Assembly (NCBI GenBank): GCA_947471745.1
Contig: CANJKZ010000084.1
Coordinates: 4,642,501 to 4,706,500 of the forward strand
Length of the DNA: 64,000 nt
Reading direction: 5' to 3'
DNA from: Closterium sp. Naga37s-1
Lineage: Eukaryota; Streptophyta; Zygnematophyceae; Desmidiales; Closteriaceae
Positions 31,801-42,400 of the stretch are shown here, in pieces. The notes beneath the pieces were generated by a model that was not told the origin of the DNA, did not search any database, and saw nothing but the letters and a program-made list of their open reading frames with translations. Every line of letters begins with the position of its first letter. Position 1 is the first letter of the stretch. The position numbers were made by a program, and so were the translations under genes.

Positions 31801-33744
31801 AGAGGGGCAGGGAGAGGGGGAGGGAGAGGGGAAGGGAGAGGGGGAGGGAGAGGGGCAGGGAGAGGGGGAGGGAGAGGGGCAGGGAGAGGGGGAGGAAGAG
31901 GGGCAGGGAGTGGGGGAGGGAGAGGGGCAGGGAGGTCAACTTTTGAGACATCTCAAAACTTGACGTTTATCCCCCTTGACGACTGCCCTTGTGCGCACAT
32001 GTGAAGTCTCTCTCTTTCTTTCCTGTGCTGTGTTGGTTGGCGTGTGAGCAGTGGGGTGGTGCCAGCACTAGCAGTTTTAAAGCGTCCCAAAAGTTTTGAG
32101 TTTTGAGCTGTCTTTTTTTTTTTTTTTTTTTTAGACATCTCACAACTTATGGGCATTTGTGAACTGTCTCTCTTTCTTTCCTGCGCTGTGTTGGTTGGTG
32201 TGTGAGCAGTGGGGTGGTGCCGGCACTAGCAGGCATAAGCCATGTGGCGATCCAGTTCCCCATGTACGAGTATATCAAGCAGCAGATGGCGTGCAGAGGT
32301 GAGCATGGGTTGTGTGTTGGGATGATGCAGCAGGTGCCGCACCACACTATTCGCCCATCACTAGCGGGCATAAGCCATGTGAGGAACGGTACACTGGTGA
32401 GCATCAGCCATATAGCCATCCCGTTCCCCATGTACGAGTATATCAAGCAGCAGATGGCGTGCCGGAGTAGGGACAAAGGCAGGCAGAGGTAGGAACATGC
32501 TCCTTTGTCCCTACTCCTGCATCCCTCACTCTCCATCTTTCTTTGCATTCTCTTTCCACCTGCTTCTCCCTTTCTCCTCCCTTTCTCCTCCCTTTCTCCT
32601 CCCTTTCCTCCTCCCTTTCCTCCTCCCTTTCCTCCTTCCCTACTTCCCTCCCTCCCCACCTCTGCCCCCTCCATCCCCATCTCTCCTCCCTCCTCCCCAT
32701 CTTTCATCCCTCCTTCTCATCCCATCCCAACAGAAGGATCAACCAGAGGCACTCTCACGCCCCCCCAGCAGCAGCAAAGATGTCACTCTCACTCTCTCTG
32801 CCATTTTCGTTTCAGACGTCTCACCCCTCCGCCCTCCCTCCCTCCCCTTGTCTACTCGTGTCCCAACAGAAGGATCAACCACAGACACTCTCATGGCCCC
32901 CCAGCTAGCAGCTGCCTCTGCCATCTCTAAAGTCTTTGCCTCGACACTCACATACCCACACGAGGTAACCGCAACCGCAACCACAACCACAACCAAATGC
33001 AAAGTACACTTTCCTCACTCGCTCTATGCCTATTTCACTTTTTGAAGGTATCTTATAACAGGGTCTATCTAGGAGACTCAAGTACCTTTCTCTTTAGGTG
33101 TATTCCAAATCGACCGAAACTACATGTGCCTCACTCGCACATACACCTATTCGCCTTTTTTTTGTCTTCTATTTCTTCCCTTTTCCTCCTCCCGCAGGTG
33201 GTGAGGGCACGGCTTCAGGAGCAGGGGAAGGACCTAGGGAATGCACACCGTTACACAGGCATGGGGGACTGTATAACGCGGGTGAGTGTAGCTCGAGCCT
33301 GTAGGTATATTTGTTTGTGCTGGCTTCATGTCATCTGGCTGTCTTCAGCTGCGCCAGATTATGCATTTCTCCTGTTTACCCCTTGTGTTATGCTATTCAC
33401 TTCCCCAAACTCCCCAGTCCTCTGCTCCTAATTTATTTCTTCCAATTTGTTGTTATTTCGCGTGTTCAAGGAGGAAATCGTTCTTGGATTTTATCGGAGC
33501 AATTTGGAGCTCCAAATTTGTAACAGGCTTAAATCATCTCCTCTCTTTTTTAACCCCTGTTCAGATATTCAAGGAGGAAGGCATTCGAGGGTTTTATCGA
33601 GGGTGTGTGACAAACCTCTTCAGAACAACACCTGCTGCAGTCATCACCTTTACCTCATTCGAGCTCCTCATTAGAACCCTCCCCACCGTCTTCCCTCCTG
33701 CGTCATCGAATGATGAGGATTGTGACTCGACTCGTGCTACTTGA
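28567..33744 (+). CDS. Mitochondrial carrier, plant NAD+/folate-type transporter (NDT-like)
   Basis: Nine exons: 28567-28630, 29001-29470 (or from 28890), 29912-29975, 30266-30465, 31531-31625, 32210-32298, 32870-32964, 33198-33281, 33565-33744 (TGA); 446 residues. Start MAQLPEEQRSKLFSGM has an ATGG context. The three SLC25 repeats carry PLDVVKTR (31-38), PLWVVKTR and PHEVVRAR. Trp in the second signature is typical of the NAD+/folate/FAD/pyrimidine carrier subfamily. LYRGLSPTMVALLPNWAVYF, GISHVAIQFPMYEYIK and FASTLTYPHE are close to plant NDT proteins, which bring NAD+ into organelles in exchange for adenine nucleotides. Usual length is 310-365; the excess comes from an Ala/Gly-rich matrix loop in exon 2 (about 90 residues) and a Gln/Glu-rich loop in exon 4. 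Introns are packed with degenerate exon copies. Substrate and organelle are inferred from the family. Confidence 0.88.
28890..29000 (+). other. Duplicated start of carrier exon 2 with its own acceptor
   Basis: The sequence CCTCTTCAG followed by the exon start (GAVAATFVAPLDVVKTR) appears twice, 111 bp (37 codons) apart. Either acceptor keeps the frame. The upstream one would duplicate the first carrier signature, so the downstream one is the likelier functional site. Confidence 0.8.
29507..29832 (+). pseudogene. Three degenerate echoes of carrier exon 3
   Basis: Copies at about 29507-29560, 29592-29675 and 29747-29832 each begin with TATCACTCCGCCA(G/C)GTGT and resemble the real exon 3 acceptor and start (29898 onward), including GTACGACCATTAAAGCGGAT. 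Internal changes destroy the frame. A further piece of the exon 3 end, CAGGCGCAGGTGAG, recurs at about 30100. Confidence 0.8.
30545..30713 (+). repeat. Carrier exon 4 echoes with palindrome sites
   Basis: A copy of the exon 4 end and donor (30550-30610, TNPLWVVKTWLQ) is followed by TTGAGATGTCTCAA (30651-30664), then a second partial copy of the exon end (30667-30690), then TTGAAACGTCTCAA (30701-30714). The two palindromes bound the second copy. Confidence 0.8.
30864..31001 (+). repeat. Palindrome site P4 between two exon 5 echoes
   Basis: A perfect 24-bp palindrome (30921-30944, core TTTTGAGGCGCCTCAAAA) lies between two related 48-55 bp copies (30864-30918 and 30950-30997). These themselves resemble the start of carrier exon 5 (ATGCGAACCAACAGACG). 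Confidence 0.85.
31018..31263 (+). repeat. 27-bp minisatellite in carrier intron, nine copies
   Basis: The unit TTCTTGGCCGTGCGGATGTC plus TAAAAGC repeats nine times with few changes. Confidence 0.9.
31341..31430 (+). pseudogene. Upstream echo of carrier exon 5
   Basis: Copies the whole of exon 5, including its acceptor (GCCAGACTCAAGC), but diverges at the end and lacks the donor at the matching place. The real exon (31531-31625) follows 190 bp later. Confidence 0.8.
31690..31935 (+). repeat. Downstream exon 5 echo followed by purine minisatellite
   Basis: 31690-31765 repeats the second half of exon 5 with its donor. 31766-31935 is an array of GGGAGAGGGGCA/GGGGAGGGAGA units. Confidence 0.8.
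31935..32231 (+). repeat. Palindrome site and exon 6 echo
   Basis: A 30-bp near-palindrome (31935-31964, core TTTTGAGACATCTCAAAA) precedes two copies of the exon 6 acceptor region (32001-32074 and 32159-32231; the second leads into the true exon). Between them, AAGTTTTGAGCTGTCT and its rough inverse AGACATCTCACAACTT are separated by a poly-T run. A further degraded exon 6 copy lies at about 32361-32470. Confidence 0.8.
32725..32905 (+). repeat. Palindrome site between exon 7 echo and exon 7
   Basis: CCCAACAGAAGGATCAACCA plus following exon 7 sequence occurs at 32725-32768 and 32862-32905. Between them lies CGTTTCAGACGTCTCACC (32806-32823), a degraded family member. Confidence 0.75.
33462..33512 (+). 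pseudogene. Echo of carrier exon 9 start
   Basis: TGTTCAAGGAGGAAATCGTT and following bases mimic the start of exon 9 (ATATTCAAGGAGGAAGGCAT) about 100 bp before it, including GGNTTTTATCG. Confidence 0.7.
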
Positions 33745-35144
33745 GGCGACAATAAGGTCATCTCATCTCGTTGAAGCTCCTCTATCAGAAATCGGCTTTC
33801 ATATCCCCACCCACCCACGTGTCACATTCCTGCCAAGACTTTGCTGGGACTGGCGCCATGTTAAGATTGTTATCGTCAAGATCCTCATTACACCACTGTT
33901 GTGGTACTTTAGCTCGTTCCGACTTGTATCCTAGTGTTGTTAAGCCCTGTAGCTGCACGGAGATTGGCTGTGCACATGTCAACTGGTGAACACAGGCATA
34001 TTTACAAAATAGAGGCGCAAGCATATATGGCTGGTGCTAAAAACGCCTGAGTCTCTCTCTAGTACTGCAATGTTTGCAAAGCCTAAAATGTGATGCATGC
34101 ATGCAATGCAACCGTGTGCCTTAAAGATATTTCTTATTAATACTCTTTGTTCCCAGATGCCCATTGCTCTCGCAGAGGTAGATACCGTAGGCTCTGTGTG
34201 GGTGCCACACATGGTAATATGAGGGTATGTTATCTAACATTGTCCAAGTAATCCGAGCCATCGCAGTCTAGCGGAATAGGTTATTTCTACGTAGTGTATT
34301 ACCCGATTGTATGATGACCTAATTGAGAAGCCACTGCTGCGTTTCTGACAGCAAAGAACGCGTCTCGCGAAGCGCAAATGGAGAACCCATCGGGGCCCTC
34401 CATCGAATACTGTGCGAAGCGCAACTTTGAAATTCAGCGAACGAGCCGCATGCAGCAGAGAGCTTCTGCCACAAATTTTCGTTTTTGGTTTCGAAGGCGA
34501 CTCTGATTTCTTGATTCATGATTTCGAAGGCGACTCTGATTTCTTGATTCATGACAGAGCGAGGGAACGCATCGATTGCAAAAGTCTACCCCGGGAGACT
34601 CTGGTGCTTTACAAGTTAGCCTAGCCTGTGCCTGCCGCAGTCCGCGCAAAGAAAGTTCGGTCGTTTTCTTCTTACGACAGGCATGAGGCATAGCCATGTG
34701 TCCATGTGCTGGATGATGCTGCTGGATCGATACCACATGTGTCCATGTGTCCATGGTCTTGTTGTGAGAACCACAGCACCACCAGATGCAGCTGTGCCCA
34801 CGCGTCACCCCTCTCTCGCCATTTGGAGTTCCGAATCGCATGCCCTCAGGAACCTCTGCTGTTTTACCTGCGCTTTCGCTTAGTCGCAACTTGTGCTTTC
34901 GAAGAACCATTATAATTTCAAGGGTCGTCGCTCATGGATAAAGATATCAGAATCGGTGACTAGAGAGCGTCCATAGGAGGTCCTTAGGTAGTGAACCCGC
35001 CGCTAGCAGTTTAAATCTAGGTGCAATCAGGTCCGCCGTTGGATCATCGTCGGCGAGAGAACGACCGACACGACCGTCGTCACAAGCATCTGTTCCGACG
35101 ATTGCCCGGAGTCCCTTGCGCTGGAACGGCCTTTTAAAAACGCC
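33745..35144. other. Intergenic, no supported gene
   Basis: About 1.4 kb between two plus-strand genes. It contains a 33-bp tandem duplication at about 34489-34554 (TTTCGAAGGCGACTCTGATT...). Otherwise nothing was recognised. Confidence 0.45.
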
Positions 35145-36662
35145 ATGGCCTCTCGTCGCAGGTCCAATCAGCAACGCTCAGCTTTCCATCAATCCCACCT
35201 TACGCGCCTTCTTTCGTTCCTCCTCGCCTTTCCACTTATCGCTGCAGCCTCCGCAGCTCTCTTCTCGCTCCCCGCATCTCCTGCCATCCGCTCAAGCCCC
35301 GCTTCCCATCTGCGATCCGCAGCAGACGGATCCCACGCGCATTTCGAAGCGCTGGTACCGTTGAGCGTCGGAAACGAAAACACGACGGCCGTTAATAACA
35401 CTGCGACTCGAACCCCGACAGTATCTCCGTTTCACGTCTTTCGCGCTCCGTTCGCCATAGACCTCATCGAGATCCCCGAGAAACGCGATCCGGAAATTCT
35501 GAATCTTGACCTTGTGGACACGTCATTCCCTACGGATGCTGACGCGGGAGATATCGCTTGGCTCGAGGCCGCGATAAGAGCAGACGCGCTATATTTAGAA
35601 GATACGGCGGTGAGGAGCAAGAAAGGCATGGCCCTTGCCACGAGTACGTTACCGGATCATTCCATCTTCACGAAGAACGAAGTGGAGGGGACGGAGGAGG
35701 GGGAGGGGGAGGAGGAGGAGGGGGACGGGGAGGAGGCGGAGGGGGAGGGGGAGGAGGCTGAGAAGGGAGGCAACGGGGAGCTTGCGGTCCCGCTGCATAT
35801 GTTTCGAGCAGCTGATGGTTCTTTGCAGGAGGAATCTGAAATGAGTGACAACGACGAGATGGTGTTCGGCAGTCTAGGCGCGCTGTACTACGAGGAAGTG
35901 GCTGTGCGGACACGTGCAGCACACGCGCAGCCACGTGCAACAGTTGCACGGCCACGTGCTTCACTCATCCAGACACGTGCACCACACGCGCGGGAAAGCA
36001 TACTTCTTCAGGGAGTAGCGGCGGAAAAGCGGGGCCAAGCGGCTGGTTTCTTCAGGTCGTTTCATGTTTTCCGGGCAGATAACGGCTCGCTTGTGGAATT
36101 AACAGAACACGAAGCTGTTCTGACGTCGGCGGACGGAATCCTTGCACCACTGACGGAAGTGGACGGGATTCCCTTGACGGAGCTTGACGAAATTTCGTCA
36201 GCAGAGCTCGTCCGCGTGCACCAGCAAGAGTTTCCAGTCCGTTTCCGTCCGTCATCTCCATCCACTTCTTTGACGAAGATTAGACGGAGACTGAGATTGT
36301 CTGATGACAAACGGATTGAGATCGTCTACGAAAATAGAGGAAGCCAGGGGGTAGAAGAAGCGACAGGGGAGGAAGACGAGGAAGAGGAGGAGGTGGAGGA
36401 CGAGGAGCAAGAGCACGTGCGTCCCGTACACGTATTCTGGGGAGAAGATGGGGCTTTACACGATGAGGAAGCAGATAGCACTACTAGTTGTTTGACACGA
36501 TACGACAGAGAAGGTGAGGACGATAATGAGGTGGCAGGTTTGGGAAATGCGGGCTGGAGAGAGGCAGCGGTTGATGCGGCGGCGGAAGCGGAGCTGGAGT
36601 ATGAGTTGGAATTTGCGGTGCGTACCAGGAGGGCAATGGCTATTGGCGGTGGTGAGGACTAG
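35145..36662 (+). CDS. Secreted acidic protein with four HVFR/AVRTR modules, unknown family
   Basis: An intronless frame of 505 residues with a strong start context (GCCATGGCC). Residues about 20-45 form a signal peptide (RLLSFLLAFPLIAAASAALF), so the product should enter the secretory path. I recognise no family. Four imperfect modules are visible. Each opens with a short motif: HVFRA (97), HMFRAADGSL (218), HVFRADNGSL (307), HVFWGEDGAL (429). Each closes with AVRSKKGMA (155), AVRTRAA (253), PVRFRPS (364) or AVRTRRAMA (491). Modules 1 and 4 also share W-EAA and LE before the closing motif. Long Glu/Gly stretches separate modules 1-2 and 3-4. The basic closing motifs could be processing sites of a precursor or repeated binding motifs; this is inference. 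N-glycosylation sites NTT/NNT/NAT-like occur near 79-86. Confidence 0.75.
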   Translation: MASRRRSNQQRSAFHQSHLTRLLSFLLAFPLIAAASAALFSLPASPAIRSSPASHLRSAADGSHAHFEALVPLSVGNENTTAVNNTATRTPTVSPFHVFRAPFAIDLIEIPEKRDPEILNLDLVDTSFPTDADAGDIAWLEAAIRADALYLEDTAVRSKKGMALATSTLPDHSIFTKNEVEGTEEGEGEEEEGDGEEAEGEGEEAEKGGNGELAVPLHMFRAADGSLQEESEMSDNDEMVFGSLGALYYEEVAVRTRAAHAQPRATVARPRASLIQTRAPHARESILLQGVAAEKRGQAAGFFRSFHVFRADNGSLVELTEHEAVLTSADGILAPLTEVDGIPLTELDEISSAELVRVHQQEFPVRFRPSSPSTSLTKIRRRLRLSDDKRIEIVYENRGSQGVEEATGEEDEEEEEVEDEEQEHVRPVHVFWGEDGALHDEEADSTTSCLTRYDREGEDDNEVAGLGNAGWREAAVDAAAEAELEYELEFAVRTRRAMAIGGGED

Positions 36663-38599
36663 ACCGTGCGAAACCACGTTAGGAACAAAAAGGAGTGTAT
36701 CTATAATAGCTTATGTATTGTAGTCAATACTGTTTGTAACGAATTTACATAGCACACGGATGAAGGGATCTATACTTTATGATTCTCTAGGAACTAAGCA
36801 ATATGTTGCACAGAATGTGGCGTAAATGTTCTGCACTCATGTACAATACATCGCAGCAGTTATGCTGAAATTTATTGATAAAGCATAGGGAAATGAAGGG
36901 CTTAGCTAGCTAAGTAAAACAAAAGCATCTACTAAATCTGTGACCAACCCTTGATGTATCCTCTTATACGAGGAGACAGTATAGTCTAGGCAGCGAATCC
37001 GCAAGTCAGTGAACCGACGAATATCAGCATTGTTAGCAAATCAGGTAAGGTTGTCGCCGTGCCGTTCTAACCAAATCAGAGGCACACACGCACGCCATAA
37101 AATGTGTGCCAACCAACCACGCTCCCGACCAATCCGCAGCGCAGAGCACACTTCTATCGACCATGGAGTACATTCTCCATAAGCACTCTCCAGACAAGCA
37201 CTCTCACACCAGCGCCTTATTCCCATTCCATTCATCCCATCCGTCCACTCCACATACTCCCAACACCATTCTCAATAGATGACTTTTTAAGGCGAATGGT
37301 TCTTTCGTGTTGGCGCTGCAGTGAAGTGAAAGCCCTTCCGCCCGTGTCCTATTGGAGCCCTGAAGGCAAGGGGAGACGGAGGGCAGTGTACTACAGTATC
37401 GATTTTTTAACCACGGCACAGGGAGGGCTAGAGGAAAACAAACAGAGGAGGAGGAAAAAAAACAAACAGGGAAGGAAAAGGTACTCAATCCATACCCTTG
37501 AAACTAATTAAGACCTCTGAGCACCCATCCATCCATACCTCTTGCTGCTCTTTACTCTGCTCCAGGCTCCTCCTGTTAATGAATTCTCAATCCGAACTCT
37601 AGAGTCCAAACTGGGGACTATTATCAAGGCGCCTGATATTCAGGCCCCTATTTCTACAGCTAAACGGCCACTACACTCCAATTATGCTCCAACCCACTTC
37701 TCCTCCTTACCACCACCCTCTCTCCAACCGCACTCCACACCTCTATCCTCCTTGCCACCAACTACTGCTACTGCTATTACCACCGATACTAGCTCACTTT
37801 CCTTATACTTCGCTGTGAATGCTACAGCTGCTCCTGCTACAGCTGCTCCTGCCACAGCTGCTTCTGCTACAGGAAAGTCTACAGCCGCCTCTGCATATGC
37901 TGCCTGCTGCTGGTGCTGCTGGAGCCCTATTTACAAGCTCGATCGCCCTACAGATAGCTGCCGAATCCGTCCCCTATCTCGCAAAATCCGCCCCAGCAGG
38001 CATCGAACCAAATGCACGTTCCCGGCACACCCTAGCTCTCGTGCCGCATGTCCACCCGCCCTCCTTACCCATCTAGCTGTATAATCGTCCTTATGTTGGC
38101 ACAACCTTTCCCAGCAGGGCTCAAAACAGCATGCACAGTACCCACCACACCCTAACTCTCCTGCCGCATGTCCACCCGCCCTTCAGCACTCGCTTTACCG
38201 CCCTCCACCCTTCCAGGGCTATAACAAACATTCGTACAGCTCTACATGCGTACACCATTCTACCCCGTACAGCTCTACATGCGTACACCATTCTACCCCC
38301 ACGAAAGGTAGGCACCCACCTGCAGCCCCCACTTGCTTCTGAGGCGCCTCATAAGTGAAATAACCACCTGCAGCTGTTCTCTTAGCTCCACCCGCTCCTT
38401 ATCCTCCAGGTCAGCCCCCTTTGTGTCACAAGGACAGAGCGCGCCTTATTGTCACAACTCTCCACCCTCACTCACACCTCCTGAACTGAGATGGAGCGAG
38501 AAAGGAGGGAGATGGAGGGAAGAGAGGAGGGAAACGAGGCAAGACCCACTCACACCTCCTGAACTGAGATGGAGGCAAGAAAGGAGGGAGATGGTGCCT
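36663..38599. other. No firm gene; possible exon remnants and small duplications
   Basis: 3' flank of the secreted-protein gene and about 1.5 kb of Pro/Ser/Thr/Ala-coding low-complexity frames (37542-38084) with a possible acceptor at CTCTGCTCCAG (about 37565). I cannot support a product. A direct repeat (about 37995-38065 and 38112-38190) and a 31-bp tandem duplication (38236-38297) are present. Confidence 0.4.
38316..38374. repeat. Palindrome site P9 between 11-bp direct repeats
   Basis: TGAGGCGCCTCA (38340-38351) lies between two copies of CCACCTGCAGC (38316-38326 and 38364-38374). Confidence 0.65.
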
Positions 38600-39190
38600 G
38601 CTTCTAGTCATATCTATTTGCATAGACCCCCTCCCGTCCCCCCCACCCACATGCGACGAAAATAAAAAACGAGGCAAGTTTTCCCTTTTCCACATAGGAT
38701 GAAAAGAGGGCCAGGAAAGAAGGCAAGTCTGACCTTCGCCGAGTGAGTGCAGATACACCCGTGCAAGGCCGATGGGAGTGAGGTGGGGGGTGGAAGGCAA
38801 GGTGCCGAGCAGCGAGTGCAGATCCACATTGGGAAAGCAGCAGGCAGCAAGACATACCCAGCAGAAAGGGGTAGCACGGGAGGGACACACCAGGCAGGAG
38901 AAGGAGGGGTCGATGGAACGGTAGTCATTTGCCATAGCAGCATAGAAACAGCACAGACGCATCATGAGCAAGGGATGCAGGAAGGCGCAGCATGCAGCAG
39001 GCAATGCAAACCAATCCATACTTGAGTGGATGGGTGAGAATGGAGCTCACATACGGGCGCAGTCCCCAATGTTGCATGCTGCCCACCAGGTTGAATCATT
39101 GCTAGATTCCCCTGATCCTTTGCTTTCACCAATTCCTTCACCCTCTTTGTCCATGTCTCCACAGATATTTTTTTTGGATGCCCCATGAAG
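38600..39190 (-). other. Unassigned region with a segment conserved in a second copy
   Basis: On the minus strand, 39112-39186 encodes a segment starting HPKKISVETWTKRVKELV. A second copy at about 40320-40400 encodes HPKKMSVETWTKRVKELV. Several of the differences between copies are at third codon positions. It may be the remnant of a host or transposon gene duplicated with the adjoining satellite. No family is assigned. Confidence 0.45.
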
Positions 39191-39454
39191 TGACCTTCCC
39201 GTTACAAGTCCTGCGTGGTTTGGACAGCGGAGGGAATGGAGGGGGAAAGCAGGGCCGCAAATCCGCGCGGCGGAGATGGAATGGACGATACGAAATAGAA
39301 GGGCAGTAGGGAAACAACATGGCAGTCGGGGAAGGGCAGTGATGGGGGGATGGCTTGACAGGGAAGGGGAAGTATGCCGCTGACTCGTGGTAGACCACGG
39401 CCTACTCGTCTTGGCGTGCCCTTACAGGGAATATAAATGAGATAACAAGGGATG

Positions 39455-42400
39455 TTCAACGGGAAACGGGAAACAAGGGGGGGGGGGGGGGCTGAGAGGG
39501 AGAAACAGGGGAATTGTGTTGGAGCGTGGGAGGAAATGAGGGGGGGGAAATGATAGAGACCAGAGGGGGGGAGGGGGGGGGGGGGGTTTGAGAGGGAGAA
39601 AAGGGGGATCTGAGAGATGGGAGGGGGGAACTTGAGATGGTGAAGGGGTTGAAATGAGTGGGAGAAGAGGGAGAAACAGGGGGGAGACAGGGGGGAAATG
39701 AGGGGAACACGGGGGGTAATGAAAGGGGCAGGGGGGGAAATGAGAGGGATAAGGGGGGGACATGTCGTCGAGAAGGAGAGAAAATGAGTGGGAGAATTGG
39801 GGGAAGTGAGAAGGAGCATGGGGCGAAATGTAGGGGATCAGGGGGGTGAATGAGAGGGAGAAGGGGGGAAAATGAGGGAAGGTGGGGGGGGGGGGTGAGA
39901 GGGAGAAACGGGGGAATGTTGATGGAGTGGGGGAGGAAGTGAGGGGGAGAAGCAGGGGAATGATAGAGAGAAGAGGGGAAAGGGAAGAAAGGGGGATATG
40001 AGAGCACCGAAGGGGGGGATTTGAGTAGGGGAAGGCGGGGGGGGGGGGGGAGGAGAGGGAGAAGGGGGATAAATGGGGGGGAGAAAGGGGGGTAGTAGGG
40101 GGAGACAGGTAGGTAATGAGGGGTCGAAGGGGGGGAAATGAGAGGGAGAAGGGGGGGACACGTGGGGGAGAAGAGGGGGTAATGTGTGTGAGCAAGGGAG
40201 GAAGGAAAATGATGGTGAGGGGAGGGGGATATGATGGTGAAAAGAGGTGTTACTTGCGATGTGAAAAGCCACATCGCAAGTAACAAATAGGAATCTGCAT
40301 GTGCTTTGATATCGACAGATTTCCCTGTTCCTTATCCTTCACCAATTCCTTCACCCTCTTTGTCCATGTCTCCACAGACATTTTTTTTGGATGCCCCATG
40401 AATTGCACTCTCCGATGAGAATCCCTGCTGTACCGACAGCGGATGGAATGGAGGGGGGAAGCAGGGGTAGCGCATGGGTGCGGCGGAGCATGAATGGGGG
40501 ATACGAATAGGAGGAGGATATAGATCTCGTCATGGTGGGTATGTAATCATGCGCGGTCCCTTGCACCATGTCAATGCGGCATCCTACAAATAAGGGGCAG
40601 GAAGGGAGGGCAAATGAGATGGGAGGGCATGGAGGACTCCAAGAATAACCGGTAGATGTGATGGCATGTGAGGTGAGAAGACAACTTGATGTGGAGGTAT
40701 GAGGAAGAAGGGATTGGAGTAGAGAGACCCATAGTAATGATGGGAAATAAGGGCTTACACCCTGCTGACATATTTTCTATTGTAAAATGGGCCCCTGCAA
40801 GGGAGGGAAGATGGGGTGGACAAGAGTGCAGTGGTGAACTAAGGTACGGGGAGACATGTGTAGAGAGGGAAGGCAATAGCGGGGAGGGGAAGGGCAGTAG
40901 GGAAAGGGCATGGCAGTCGATGAAGGGCAGGGTTGGGGGGATGGCAAGGCAGGGAAGGGAAGTTGGACGGAGTCTCACCAGTGTAAGATCCCTAAGCTTG
41001 CGCGCTAGATCGCGGTGGGTATGTTTTGGCGAGCTGTAAAAGGAATATATTTGGGATAGCAAGGGGTGTTCAATCAAATACGAGGGAAGCATAGGGAGAA
41101 GGGGTGGAGTTGGGAGGAGCAAGGGAGGAAATGTTAGGGAGAAGGGCTGGAATGTGGATGAGCGTGGGTGGAAGTGAGACGGAGAAGGGGGCGTATGTCA
41201 GTGTGAGCAGGGAGAGAACTGCCTGGTAGAAAGGGGGGAGACGAGGGGGGGACAAGGGGGTAAACAAGAGGGTGCAAGGCGGGACATGAGAGTGAGCAAG
41301 GGGGAAAGTGTGAGACGGCAAGGGTGGAACTGAGGGGGAGCACGGTTGAAAGTGAGAAGGAGCATGGGGGGAAATGGCGGGGAGCAAGGTCCGAATAGGA
41401 AGGGGGAAGGGCGAAAATGAGGATCAGAAGAGGGGGGAAATGATGGTGAGAAGTGGGCGGGATGAGGGGGAGCAAGGGGGGAAAGGGTGGAAGTGTGAGG
41501 CGGCAAGGGTGGTAATAAGGGGGAGAAGTGGGGGAAGTGAAAAGGAGCAAGGGGGAAAATGATGGGGAGCAGTGGGGTTACAGAGAGGGAGTAGGGGGAA
41601 ATGAGGGCGAGAATGGGGCGGGCTGAGAGGGAGCAAGGTTGGAAATTAGGGGGGCAATGTGGGGACGAGGGGAATGGGGGGGAAATGAGAGGGAGAAAGG
41701 GGGGACATGTGGGGGAGAAGGTAGGGCAATGAGTGGGAGCATGGGGGGGAAGATGGTGGTGACAGGGGGGGGGGTGGTTCGGGGGGCTGATAGGGAGCGA
41801 CGTGGGGGAAATGAGATGGAGAAAGAGGGTTATGAGCTGGAGTAAGGGGGAAACTGAGAGGGATAAAAGGGGTATTTGAGAGGAACATAAGGGTAGATAA
41901 AGGAGGGGGAGAAGGGGGTGAATTGAGAGGGACAAAGGGGGGGGAGGGGGGGGGGGGGTGGGGGGTAATGAGAGGGAGAATGGGGGGAAACGCAAGGGTG
42001 AAGGGGGGAAATGAGAGGGAGGTGGGGGGAATTGAGCTGGAGAAGGGGGAAAATCCTCGTGAGCAAGGGGGAAATGAGAGGGAGAAGGGGGGGAGTTGGG
42101 AGGAGCAAGGGAGGAAATGTTAGGGAGAAGGGCTGGAATGTGGATGAGCGTGGGGGGAAGTGAGACGGAGAAGGGGGCGTATGTCAGTGTGAGCAGGGAG
42201 AGAACTGCCTGGTAGAAAGGGGGGAGACGAGGGGGGGACAAGGGGGAAAACAAGAGGGTGCAAGGCGGGAAATGAGAGTGAGCAATGGGGAAAGTGTGAG
42301 GCGGCAAGGGTGGTAATGAGGGGGAGAAGTGGGGGAAGTGATAAGGAGCAGGGGGGGAAATGAAGGGGAGCAGTGGGGTTACTGAGAGGGAGCAAGGGGG

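Noticed and set aside
37542-38084. Plus-strand frame of 180 codons after the secreted-protein gene
   Set aside because: Low-complexity Pro/Ser/Thr/Ala content, no conserved motif, and local tandem duplications that break frames.
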